A DNA stretch of 64,000 nucleotides from Manis javanica (lineage: Eukaryota > Chordata > Mammalia > Pholidota > Manidae), in contig NC_133167.1 in assembly GCF_040802235.1 (NCBI RefSeq), forward strand, positions 46,002,001 to 46,066,000. The letters are read 5' to 3'. The position numbers and the translations under genes are program-made. The notes below the pieces were generated by a model. The model had not been told where the DNA came from and did not search any database. It saw only the letters and a program-made list of their open reading frames with translations. This document shows positions 1 to 10,744 of the stretch, piece after piece (the first letter of the stretch is position 1; every line of letters starts with the position of its first letter).

Positions 1-3000
1 TGCTTTTTGTTTGTTGAGGAGCATGAGCTCTTTATATATTTTGGATGTCAAGCCTTTATCAGATCTGTCATTTATGAAAATATTCTCCCACACTGTAGGG
101 TACCTTTTTATTCTATTGATGGTGTCCTTTGCTCTACAGAAGCTTTTCAGCTTGATATAGTCGTTCATTTTCACTTTAGTTTTCCTTGCTCGGGGAGATA
201 TATTCATGAAGAAGTCACTAATGTTCACATCCAAGAGATTTTTGCCTATGATTTTTTCTAAGAGTTTTATGGTTTCATGACTTACATTCAGGTCTTTGAT
301 CCATTTTGAATTTAATTTTGTGTATGGGGTTAGACAATAATCCAGTTTCATTCTCTTACATGTAGCTGACCAGTTTTGCCAATACCAGCTGTTGAAGAGG
401 CTGTCATTTCCCCATTGTATGTCCATGGCTTCTTTATCATATATTAATTGACCATATATGTTTGGGTTAATGTCTGGAGTCTATTCTGTTCCAATGGTCT
501 GTGGCTCTGTTCTTGTGCTGGTACCAAATTGTCTTGATTACTGTAGCTTTGTAGTAGAGCTTGATGTTGGGGAGTGAGATACCCACCACTTTATTCTTCT
601 TTCTCAGGATTGGTTTGGCTATTCGGGGTCTTTGGTGTTTCCATATGAATTTTTGAACTACTTGTTCCAGTTTGTTGAAGAATGTTGTTGGTAATTTGAT
701 AGGGATTGCATCAAAACTGTATATTGCTTTGGATAGGATGGACATTTTGACGATATTGATTCTTCCTAGCCACGAGTATGGGATGAGTTTCCATTTGTTT
801 AATTTTAATTTCCATTTGTTCCCTTTAATTTCTCTTAAGAGTGACTTGTAGTTTTCAGAGTATAGGTTATTCACTTCTTTGGTTAGATTTATTCCTAGGT
901 ATTTTATTCTTTATGATGCAATTGTGAATGGAATTGATTTCCTGATTTCTCTTTCTATTGGTTCATTGTTAGTGTATAGGAAAGACACAGATTTCTGTGT
1001 GTTAATTTTGTATCCTGCAACTTTGCTGTATTCCGATATCAGTTCTAGTACTTTTGGGGTGGAGTCTTTAGGGTTTTTTATGTACAATATCATGTCATCC
1101 TCAAATAGTGACAGTTTAACTTCTTCTTTACCAATCTGGATTCCTTATATTTCTTTGTTTTGTCTGATTGCTATGGCTACGACCTCCAGGACTATGTTGA
1201 ATAGCAGAGGGGAGAGTGGGCATCCCTGTCTGGTTCCCGATCTCAGAGGAAAAGCTTTCAGCTTCTCGCTGTTCAGTATAATGCTGGCTGTGGGTTTATC
1301 ATATATGGCCTTTATTATGTTGAGGTACTTGTCCTCTATTCCCATTTTGCTGAGAGTTTTTATCATGAATGGATGTTGAATTTTGTCAAATGCTTTTTCA
1401 GCATCTATGGAGATGATCATGTGGTTTTTGTCTTTCTTTTTGTTGATGTGGTGGATGATGTTGATGGATTTTCGAATGTTGTACCATCCTTGCATCCCTG
1501 GGATGAATCCCACTTGGTCATGGTGTATGATCCTTTTGATATACTGTTGAATTCTGTTTGCTAATATTTTATTGAGTATTTTTGCATCTACATTCATCAG
1601 GGATATTGGTCTGCAATTTTCTTTTTTGGTGGGGTCTTTGCCTGGTTTTGGTATTAGGGTGATATTGGCTTCATAGAAACAGTTTGGGAGTATTCCCTCT
1701 TCTTCTATTTTTTGGAAAACTCTAAGGAGAATGGGTATTATGTCTTCTCTGTGTGTCTGATAGAATTCCGAGGTAAATCTGTCTGGCCCAGGTGCTTTGT
1801 TCTTTGGTAGTTTTTTGATTATTGTTTCAATTTCTTTGCTCGTAATTGGTTTGTTTAGATTTTGTGTTTCTTCCTTGGTCAGTCTTGGAAGGTTGTATTT
1901 TTCTAGGAAGTTGTCCATTTCTTCTAGGTTTTCCAGCTTTTTGGCATATAGGTTTTCATAGTAGTCTTTAATAATTCTTGTATTTCTGTGGAGACTGTCG
2001 TGATTTTTCCATTCTCATTTCTGATTCCGTTGATTTGTGTTGATTCTCTTTTTCTCTTAATAAGTTTGGCTAGAGGCTTATCTATTTTGTTTATTTTCTC
2101 AAAGAACCAGCTCTTGTTTTCATTGATTTTTGCTTTGTTTTATTCTTTTCAATTTTGTTTATTTCTTCTCTGATCTTTATTATGTCGCTCTTTCTGCTGA
2201 CTTTAGGCCTCATTTGTTTTTCTTTTTCCAATTTCGATAATTGTGATGTTAGACTATTCATTTGGGATTGTTCTTCCTTCTTCAAGTGTGCCTGGATCGC
2301 TATATACTTTCCTCTTAGGACTGCTTTCACTGCGTCCCACAGAAGTTGGGGCTTTGTGTTGTTGTTGTTATTTGTTTCTACATATTCCTTGATCTCTATT
2401 TTAATTTTTTCATTGATCCATTGATTATTTAGGAGCATGTTGTTAAACCTCCATGTGTTTGTGAGCCCTTTTGTTTTCTTTGTAGAATTTATTTCTACTT
2501 TTATACCTTTGTGGTCTGAAAAATTGGTTGGTAGAATTTCAATATTTTGGATTTTGCTGAGGCTCTTTTTATGGGCTAGTATGTGGTCTATTCTGGAGAA
2601 TGTTCCATGTGCACTTGAGAAGAATGTATATCCTGTTGCTATTGGATGTAGAGTTCTATAGATGTCTATTAGGTCCGTCTGCTCTACTGTGTTGTTCGGT
2701 GCTTCCGTGTCCTTACTTATTTTCAACCCGGTGGATCTATCCTTTGGGGTGAGTGGTGTGTTGCAGTCTCCTAAAATGAATGCATTGCAGTCTATTTCCC
2801 CCTTTAGTTCTGTTAGTATTTGTTTCACATATTTTGGTGCTCCTGTGTTGGGTGCATATATATTTAGAATGGTTATATCCTCTTGTTGGACTGAGCCCTT
2901 TACCATTATGTAGTGTCCTTCTTTATCTCTTGTTACTTTCTTTGTTTTGAAGTCTATTTTGTCTGATATTAGTACTGCAACCCCTGCTTTCTTCTCGCTG

Positions 3001-3223
3001 TTGTTTGCCTGAAATATGTTTTTCCATCCCTTAACTTTTAGTCTGTACATGTCTTTGGGTTTGAGGTGAGTTTCTTGTAGCAGCATATAGATGGGTCTTG
3101 CTTTTTTATCCATTCTATTACTCTGTGTCTTTTGATTGGTGCATTCAGCCCATTTACATTTAGGGTGACTATTGAAAGATATGTGCTTATTGCCATTGCA
3201 GGCTTTAAATTCGTGGTTACCAA
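1..3223 (-). pseudogene. L1-A ORF2 (endonuclease-reverse transcriptase), broken
   Basis: ORF2 encodes the endonuclease and reverse transcriptase used for target-primed reverse transcription. The start at 3,223 gives MVTTNLKPAMAISTY and leads into the endonuclease. Catalytic landmarks seen include NVNGLN, QETHLK, SRIDHI and SDHKGIK, so the endonuclease block is well preserved. Near 3,079 one base is missing relative to the sister copy L1-B, splitting the frame inside the endonuclease. The reverse transcriptase runs from about 1,918 with [17 protein letters not shown] at 1,145-1,147 interrupts it just before the catalytic motif, which reads FEDD instead of FADD. The C-terminal part runs on to base 1. 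It cannot make a full protein as it stands. Confidence 0.92.
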
Positions 3224-3390
3224 AGGTTCAAGCTTAGCCTCTTTAGTATCTTACCACCTAACTTCGCTCGCTTATGAGCTGTTATATACACTGTCTGGAG
3301 ATTCTTTTCTTCTCTCCCTTCTTATTCCTCCTCCTCCATTCTTCATATGTTGGGTGTTTTGTTCTGTGCTCTTTCTAGGAGTGCTCCCAT

Positions 3391-4251
3391 CTAGAGCAGT
3401 CCTTGTGAGATGCCCTGTAGAGGTGGTTTGTGGGAAGCAAATTTTCTCAGCTTTTGCTTGTCTGGGAATTGTTTAATCCCACCATCATATTTAAATGATA
3501 GTCGTGCTGGAGACAGTATCCTTGGTTCAAGGCCCTTCTGTTTCATTGCATTAAATATATCATGCCATTCTCTTCTGGCCTGTAGGGTTTCTGTCGAGAA
3601 GTCTGATGTTAGCCTGATGGGTTTTCCTTTATAGGTGACCTTTTTCTCTCTAGCTACCTTTAAAACTCTTTCCTTGTCCTTGATCTTTGCCATTTTAATT
3701 ATTATGTGTCTTGGTGTTGTCCTCCTTGGATCCTTTCTGTCAGGGGTTCTGTGTATTTCTGTGGTCTGTTCGATTATTTCCCCCCCCAGTTTGGGGAAAT
3801 TTTCAGCAATTATTTCTTCCAAGATACTTTCTGTCCCTTTTCCTCTCTCTTCTTCTTCTGGTACCCCTATAATACGGATATTGTTCATTTTGGATTGGTC
3901 ACACAGTTCTCTTAATGTTGTTTCATTCCTGGAGATCCTTTTATCTCTCTCTATGTCAGCTTCTATGTGTTCCTGTTCTCTGGTTTCAGTTCCATCAATG
4001 GCCTCTTGCATCTTATCCATTCTGCTTATAAATCCTTCCAGAGTTTGTTTCATTTATGTAATCTCCTTTCTCGCATCTGTGATCTCCCTCCGCACTTCAT
4101 CCCATTTCTCTTGCATATTTCTCTGCATCTCTGTCAGCATGTTTATGATTTTTATTTTGAATTCTTTGTCAGGAAGACTGGTTAGGTCTGTCTCCTTCTC
4201 TGGTGTCTCTGTGATCTTGGTTTGCCTGTAATTTTGTCTTTGTCTTTTCAT
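3391..4251 (-). pseudogene. L1-A ORF1 (RNA-binding chaperone), one in-frame stop
   Basis: ORF1 protein coats L1 RNA as a trimer with an N-terminal coiled coil, a central RNA-recognition fold and a basic C-terminal domain. The first block (4,251-4,054) begins MKRQRQNYRQ and is rich in charged heptad-like residues (RNMQEKWDEVRREI). The second block, in the same frame from 4,053 to 3,391, carries the core (IRIIGVPEEEE, RHIIIKMAKIKDKERVL) and the C-terminal part (TSDFSTETLQARREWHDIF). The blocks are separated only by a TAA at 4,054-4,056, directly before an ATG, so a single base change may explain the break. Length is near that of other mammalian L1 ORF1s. Confidence 0.9.
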
Positions 4252-5417
4252 GGTGATAGGAATAGTTTGCAGTGCTGGGACTACTGACGGCTGGAGGAAC
4301 TTCCCTTCTTGTTGGTTTGTGGCCTTCCTTTCCTGGGAGAATAGCGACCTCTAGTGGCTTGTGCTGGGTAGCTGCACGCAGACAGGGCTTCTGCTTCCTA
4401 CCTGGCTGCTATGGAGATTATCTCCACTGTAGCTGTGGGTGTGGCCTGGCACGGGCTGCCGCTCCCAAGTGGTGGAGTTGCCTTGGAGGGGGAGTTGCCA
4501 GGAGTCTATTTATCTCCGTAAGGGTCCTCCGTGCTCCCTGCAGCCCAGGGGATCAGAGTGCTCAGAGATCCCCAGATTCCCTACCTCTGGACTAAGTGTT
4601 CTGCCCTACCTCTTTAAGACTTCCAAAAAGCACCCGCCAAAACAAAACAACGACCACAAAAAAAAAAAGAAAATAAATGGCTGCTCATTTTTCTTTATTC
4701 TCCGGCACCAGCCTCGGGCACCTGCTCACTGTTCTTGCTGCCTTGTTTCCCTAGTATTTGGGTCCCTATCCCTTTAACACTTCCTAAAAGCGCTCACCAA
4801 AACAAAACAACAGCAACAACAAAAAGAGAAAAAAAAAAAAAAAAAAGGTGGCCGCTCGCTTTTCTTTTATTCTCCGGTGCCAGTCTCCGATACCCGCTCG
4901 CTGGTCTTGGTGCCCTGTTTCCCTAGTATTGGGGTGCCTGTCCCTTTAAGACTTCCAAAAAGCACTCACCACAACAAAACAACAACAACAACAACAAAAA
5001 AGATGGCCACTCACTTTTCTTTTGTCCTCTGGTACCGGCCTCTGGTACCCACTCACCGTTCTTGCTGCCCTGTTTCCCTAGTATCCAGGGCCCCGTGCAT
5101 GCACTGTGCCTGCGCTCTGGTCCGGATGGCTGGAGCTGGGTGTTCAGCAGTCCTGGGCTCCCTCTCCCTCCCACTCTGACTCCTCTCCTGGTGCCAGGAG
5201 CTAGGGGGAGGGTCGCTTGGACCCACTGGGTTGGGGTTTGTATCTTACCCCCTTTGCGAAGCGCTGGGTTCACGCAGGTGTGGATGTGGTCTGGATGTTG
5301 TCCTGTGTCCTTTGGTCTTTATTCTAGGAAGAGTTGTCTTTGTTATATTTCCATGTATATATATGTGGTTTTGGGAGGAGATTTCTGCTGCTCTACTCAT
5401 GCCACCATCTTGGCTCC
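4252..5417 (-). promoter_or_regulatory. L1-A 5'UTR / internal promoter region
   Basis: This segment lies between the L1 5' end and ORF1. It is GC-rich compared with the coding part and contains three tandem copies of a unit of about 160-172 bases (see the repeat entry). The 5' terminal box (minus strand AAGATGGTGG, 5,401-5,411) matches the YY1-type site known to position initiation in L1. L1 5'UTRs are internal pol II promoters and often also have antisense activity, which here would point rightwards. Activity is inferred. Confidence 0.75.
4590..5090 (-). repeat. Three tandem 5'UTR units of about 160-172 bp in L1-A
   Basis: The phrase CTTTAAGACTTCC or a close variant recurs at about 4,612, 4,772 and 4,944. 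Each copy is followed by AAAAAGC(A/G)C, an ACAAAACAA-type A-rich core, GATGGCC-like sequence, TTTTCTTT.ATTCTCCGG, and GTTTCCCTAGTAT. Spacings are 160 and 172 bases; the difference lies mainly in the A-rich core. The same unit is not visible in the 5'UTR of the neighbouring L1-B. Confidence 0.85.
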
Positions 5418-7653
5418 AGATCCTGTATGTTAATTCTGTATCCTGCAACTTTGCTGTATTCTGATATCAGTTCTATTAGTTTTGGAGTGGAGTCTTTAGA
5501 GTTTTTTATGTACAATATCATGTCATCTGCAAATAGTGACAGTTTAACTTCTTCTTTACCAATCTGGATTCCTTGTATTTCTTTGCTTTGCCTAATTGCC
5601 ATGGCTAGGACCTCCAATACTATGTTAAATAACAGTGGGGAGAGTGGGCATCCCTGTCTTGTTCCCGTTCTCAGAGGAAAATCTTTCAGCTTCTTGCTGT
5701 TAAGTATGATGTTGGCTGTGGGTTTATCGTATATGGCCTTTATTATGTTGAGGTACTTGCCCCCTATACCCATTTTGCTGAGAGTTTTTATCATGAATGG
5801 ATGTTGAATTTTGTCAAATGTTTTTTCGGCATGTATGGAGATGATCATGTGGTTTTTGTCTTTCTTTTTGTTGATGTGGTGGATGATGTTGATGGATTTT
5901 TGAATGTTATAACATCCTTGCATCCCTGGGATGAATCTCACTTGGTCGTGACATATGATCCCTTTGATATATTTTTGAATTCAGTTTGCTAATATTTTAT
6001 TGAGTGTTTTTGCATCTATATTCATCAGGGATATTGGTCTGTAATTTTCTTTTTTGGTGGGGTCTTTGCCTGGTTTTGGTATTAGTGTGATGTTGACTTC
6101 ATAGAATGAGTTTGGGAGTATTCCCTCCTCTTCTATTTTTTGGAAAACTTTAACAGAATGGGTATTCTATCTTCTCTGTATGTCTGATAAAATTCCGATG
6201 TAAACCTGTCTGTCCCAGTGGTTTTGTTCTTGGGTAGTTTTTTGATTACCGCTTCAATTTTTTTGCTGGTATTTGGTTTGTTTAGATTTTGTTTTTCTTC
6301 CTTGGTCAGTCTTGGAAGGTTGTATTTTTCTAGGAAGTTATCCATTTCTTCTAGGTTTTCCAGCTTCTTAGCATATAGGTTTTCATAGTAGTCTCTAATA
6401 ATTCTTTGTATTTCTTTTGTGTCCGTCATGATGTTTCCTCTCTCATTTCTGATTCTGTTGATGTCTGTTGATTTTATTTTCCTCTTAATAAGTCTGGCTA
6501 CAGGCTTGCCTATTTTGTTTATTCTCTCAAAGAACCAGTTCTTGGTTTCATTGATTTTTTTCTATTATTTTATTCTTCTCAATTTTGTTTATTTCTTCTC
6601 TGATCTTTATTATATCCATCCTTCTGCTGACTTTAGACCTCATTTGTTCTTCTTTTTCCAATTTTGATAACTGTGACGTTAGACTATTCATTTTGTTTTG
6701 TTCTTCCTTCTTTAAATATGCCTGGATTGCTATATACTTTCCTCTTAAGACTGCTTTTGCTGCATCCCACAGAAGTTGGGGCTTTTTGTTGTTGTTGTCA
6801 TTTGTTTCCATATATTCCTTGATCTCTATTTTAATTTGGTCATTGATCCATTGATTATTTAGGAGCATGTTGTTAAGGCTCCATGTGTTTATGGGCCTTT
6901 TTGCTTTCTTTGTACAATTTATTTCTAGTTTTATACCTTTGTGCTCTGAAAGTTGGTTGGTAGTATTTCAATCTTTTTGAATTTACTGAGGCACTTTTTG
7001 TGGCCTCGTATGTGGTCTATTCTGGATAATGTTCCACGTGCACTTGAGGAGAATGTATATCCTGTTACTTTAGGGTGTAGAGTTCTATAGATGTCTATTA
7101 GGTCCATCTGTTCTAGTGTGTTGTTCAGTGCCTCTGTGTCGTTACTTATTTTCTGTCTGGTGGATCTGTCCTTTGGAGTTAATGGTGTGTTGAAGTCTCC
7201 TAAAATGAATGCATTGCAGTCTGTTTCCTCCTTTAGTTCTGTTAGTATTTGTTTCACATATGCTGGTGCTCCTGTGTTTGGTGCATATATATTTTTAATG
7301 GCTACATCTTCTTTTTGGACTGAGCCCTTTATCATTATGTAATGTCCCTCTTTATCTCTTGTTACTTTCTTTGTTTTGAAGTCTATTTCATCATATACCA
7401 ATACTGCAACACCTGCTTTTTTCTCCCTATTGTTTGCATGAAATATCTTTTTCCATCCCTTGACTTTTAGTCTGTGCATGTCTTTGGGTTTGAGGTGAGT
7501 CTCTTGTAAGCAGCATATAGATGGGTCTTGTTTTTTTATCCATTCAGTGACTCTATGTCTTTTGATTGGTGTATTCAGACTGTTTACTATTAGGGTGATT
7601 ATCAATACGTATGTACTTATTGCCATTTCAGGCTTTAGATTCGTGGTTACCAA
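5418..7653 (-). pseudogene. L1-B ORF2 (endonuclease-reverse transcriptase), broken and truncated
   Basis: Starts at 7,653 (MVTTNLKPEMAIS). The endonuclease block is open to 6,931 and has SICCLQETHLKPKDM and SRIDHI, but the frame is lost right where the SDH catalytic motif should be (it reads NFQSTKV). The linker region follows at about 6,868-6,548 (GKYIAIQAYLKKEEQ). The reverse transcriptase N-terminal part is at 6,429-6,133, and the palm at 5,941-5,418 ([27 protein letters not shown]). The catalytic FADD is intact here, unlike in L1-A. Several frame breaks separate these pieces. The apparent C-terminus is an artefact of the junction with L1-A. Confidence 0.9.
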
Positions 7654-7936
7654 AGGTTCCAGGTTACTTTCCTTACTATCTAAGAGTCTAAGTTAACTCA
7701 CTTAGTATGCCGATACAAGCACAATCTAAAGGTTCTTTTCTATTTCTCCTCCTTTTTCTTCTTCCTTCATTCTTTATATATTAGGTATCAGATTCTATAC
7801 TTTTTCTCTATCCCTTGATTGGCTTTGGGGATAGTCAATTTAATTTTGCATTTGCCTTGCAATCATCTGCTCCACCCTCCCTACCATGATTTTACTACCT
7901 CTGGTGACAGCTATCCAATCCTAGGAACACTTCCAT

Positions 7937-8801
7937 CTATAGCAGTCCCTCCAAAATAGACTGCAGAGATGGTTTGTGGGAGGTAAACTCTCTCAGCTTC
8001 TGCTTATCTGGAAATTGTTTAATCCCCCATTCAAATTTAAATGATAATCTTGCCAGATAAAGTAATCTTGGTTCCATGCCCTTCTGCTTCATGGCATTAA
8101 ATACATCATGCCATTCCCTTCTGGCCTGTAAGGTTTCTGCTGAGAAGTCTGTTGTTAGTCTGATGGGCTTTCCTTTGTATGTGATCTTATTTCTGCCTCT
8201 GGCTGCTTTTAACAGTCTGTCCTTATCCTTGATCTTTCCCAATTTAATTACTATGTGTCTTGGTGTTGTCTTCCTTGGGTCCCTTGTATAGGGGGATCTG
8301 TGGATCTCCATGGCCTGAGAGACTATGTCCTTCCCCAGATTGGGGAAGTTTCAGCTACTACCTCCTCAAAGACACTTTCTATCCCTTTTTCTCTCTCTTC
8401 TTCTTCTGGTATCCCTATAATGTGAATATTGTTCCGCTTGGATTGGTCACACAGTTCTCTCAATATTCTTTCATCTTTAGAGATCCTTTTTTCTTCTTTG
8501 CCTCAGCTTCTTTGTATTCCTCTTCTCTAGTTTCTATTTCATTTATTGTCTCCTCCACCGTATGCAACCTGCTTTTAATACCCTCCATCATGTTCTTTAA
8601 CGATTGGATCTCTGACCTGAATTCATTCCTGAGTTCTTGGATGTCTTTCTGTACCTCCATTAGGATGTTGATTATTTTTATTTTGAACTCTCTTTCAGAA
8701 AGTGTCACAAGGTCCATATCATTTAAATCTTTCTCAGGAGTTGTATTAACAATTTTACTCTGTACAAGGTTCCTTTGGCGTTTCATGTTTGTATATGGCA
8801 C
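7937..8801 (-). pseudogene. L1-B ORF1, frameshifted
   Basis: Two open blocks in different frames. The block at about 8,801-8,460 holds the N-terminal coiled-coil part (MKRQRNLVQSK, then EFKIKIINILMEVQKDIQEL). The block at 8,311-7,937 holds the RNA-binding and C-terminal parts (RHIVIKLGKIKDKDRLLKA, TTDFSAETLQARREWHDVF). The frame is lost between about 8,330 and 8,460, over the region equivalent to IRIIGVPEEEE. The C-terminal part is close to that of L1-A; the coiled coil has diverged more, as is usual for ORF1. Confidence 0.88.
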
Positions 8802-9408
8802 CCTCTAGTGTCCAGAAGCTCTATTATGGAGCTGCTGAGCCCCTGAAGCAATGTCACGGGTCACAGGTGAGCGGTACTAGGGGTAGGAAAGAGCTGTTCC
8901 CCGCCTCCCGGCTGCTGTGCCTCTCTCCACTGTCTGAGCCAGTGGGCCAGTCACAGTGGTATAAGTTTTTGTCCCAGAGAAGCCGGATATGGATCCCTGC
9001 TTTCCACAAGCAGCCGGAATCCCAGTGTCCCCAGAAACTCTGCCTGTATTAAGTTACCAACCCGGTAGTCATGCAAATCTCATGAAAGCACCATGAAATG
9101 TAGTTTTGTGCTCCCAGCGCAGATCTCCAGAGCTAGGTACTCAGCAGTCCCAAGCCTTCCACTCCCTCCCTGCTCCATTTCTCTTCCTCCGGCCTGTGAG
9201 CTGGGGTTGGGGAGGGGCTCGGGTTCCATGGAGCCACAGCTCTGGTACATTACCCTGTTCGCTGAGGTCTGCTCTTTTGTCCAGGTGTGTGCAGTCTGAT
9301 GCGTCCTCTTTCCTGTTGCTTTCTCAGGATTAGTTATGCCAATTTAATTTCCTAATTGTATCCAGTTTTAGGAGGAAGCCTCTGTCTCTCCTCTCATGCC
9401 ACCATCTT
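8802..9408 (-). promoter_or_regulatory. L1-B 5'UTR
   Basis: Sequence between the L1-B 5' end and ORF1. It is shorter than the L1-A 5'UTR and lacks its tandem unit, though both keep the CCTCTAGTG-type motif near the ORF1 end (about 8,802 here, about 4,349 in L1-A), a GGAGCTGGG/AGAGCTAGG-like stretch, and the terminal AAGATGGTGG (9,398-9,408). Internal promoter function is inferred from the L1 family. Confidence 0.7.
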
Positions 9409-10740
9409 TAATCCACTCATCACACAGCTGAATTTTATCAGACATTTAGAGAAGACATAATACTCATTCTCCTTAAAGTTTTCCAAAAAGGTAGAAGAGG
9501 AGGGAATACTTCCAAACTCATTCTATGAAGCTGGCATCACTCTAATACCAAATCCTGGCAAAGACACCGCAAAAAATAAAACTACAGACCAATATCCCTG
9601 ATGAACATAAATACAGAAATATTCAACAAAATATTAGCAAACCAAAGTCAAAAATACATCAAGAGCATCATACACCATGATCAAATGGGATTCATCTCAG
9701 GGATGCAAGGATGGTACAACATTCGAAAATCCATCAACATCATCCACCACATCAACAAAAAGAAGGACAAAAACTACATGATCGTCTCCATAGATGCTGA
9801 AAATCTATTTGATAAAAATCAACATCCATTCATGATAAAAATTCTCAACAAAATGGGTATAGAGGGCAAGTACCTCAACATAATAAAGACCATATATGAC
9901 AAACCCACAGCCAACATCATACTTACCAGCAAGAAGTTGATGGTAAGTATGAAAGCTTTTCCCCTAAGATCAGGAACAAGACAAGGATGCTCACTCTCCC
10001 TGCTTTTATTCAACATAGTACTAGAGATTCTAACCATAGCAATCACACAACACAAAGAAACAAAAAGCATCCAGATTGGTATGGAAGAAGTTAAACTGCC
10101 ATTGTTTGCAGATGACATGATATTGTACATAAAAAACCCTAAAGAATCCACACCAAAAATACTAGAACTAATATCTGAATTCAGCAAAGTTGCAGGATAC
10201 AAAAATAATACACAAAAATCTGTTGCATTCCTATACACTTACAATGAACTAGCAGAAAGAGAAATCAAAAAAATAATTCCATTCACAATTGCATTAAAAA
10301 GAATAAAATACCTAGGAATATACCTAACCAAGGAAGTGAAAGACCCTGAAAACTACAAGACACTCAAGAGAAATTATGGATGACACTAATAAAAAGAAAT
10401 TCATCTCATGCTCTTGGGTAGGAAGAATTAATATTGTCAAAATATCCACCCTTGCTTAAAGCAATCTACAGATTCAGTGCAATCCCTATCAAAATTCTGA
10501 CAGCATTCTTCAATGTACTGGAACAAATAGTTCTCAAATTCATATAAAACCACAAAAGACCCCAAATAGCCAAAGCAATCCTGAAAAGGAAGAATAATGC
10601 AGGGGGGATCTTGCTTCCCAACTTCAAGCTCTACTACGAAGGCACAGTAATCAAGACTATTTGGTACTGGCAGAAGAACAGACCCATAATACCAATGGAA
10701 CAGAATAGAGAGTCCAGATATTAACCCAAGCTTATATGGT
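9409..10740 (+). pseudogene. L1-C: sense-strand L1 ORF2 fragment (reverse transcriptase)
   Basis: Oriented opposite to L1-A and L1-B. The open part at 9,601-10,383 shows reverse transcriptase blocks in order: [42 protein letters not shown] and [14 protein letters not shown]. Later frames encode the region equivalent to GRINIVK and [10 protein letters not shown]. It begins abruptly in mid-ORF2 next to the L1-B 5' end and gives way to a different L1 near 10,740. It has a 12-base in-frame insertion at about 9,940 that L1-A and L1-B lack (see findings). It is probably the host element into which L1-B inserted. Confidence 0.9.
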
Positions 10741-10744
10741 CAAT

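Larger units (their letters stand above)
1..5417 (-). mobile_element. L1-A: LINE-1 with intact 5' end, 3' end outside the window
   Basis: Read on the minus strand this is an L1 in normal order: 5'UTR (about 4,252-5,417), ORF1 (3,391-4,251), a spacer of about 170 bases, then ORF2 from 3,223 to the window edge. The 5' end reads GGAGCCAAGATGGTGG, the usual L1 start with a YY1-type AAGATGG box. Identity is from conserved L1 protein blocks such as TLNVNGLNAPIKRHR, DKIDFKTKK and [12 protein letters not shown]. Both ORFs carry only a few disabling changes, so the copy looks fairly young on the scale of this window. It abuts the body of another antisense L1 (L1-B) with no other sequence between, which suggests insertion into it. 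Confidence 0.95.
5418..9408 (-). mobile_element. L1-B: second antisense L1, 5' end present, interrupted in ORF2 by L1-A
   Basis: On the minus strand this runs 5' end (9,408, again AAGATGGTGG) - 5'UTR - ORF1 - ORF2. It stops in the reverse transcriptase domain just after the FADD motif, at the block VAGYRIN. L1-A begins exactly there, so the missing ORF2 end and 3'UTR should lie to the left of the window. The coding parts are highly similar to L1-A over long stretches, while the 5'UTRs differ, so the two belong to related but distinct subfamilies. Confidence 0.92.

Noticed and set aside
879..1379. + strand ORFs of 80-200 codons across 1-9,000
   Set aside because: They are shadows of L1 ORF1 and ORF2 read on the wrong strand. 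The real coding sense is minus.
9033..9110. tRNA-like sequence
   Set aside because: No A-box/B-box spacing or cloverleaf could be drawn.
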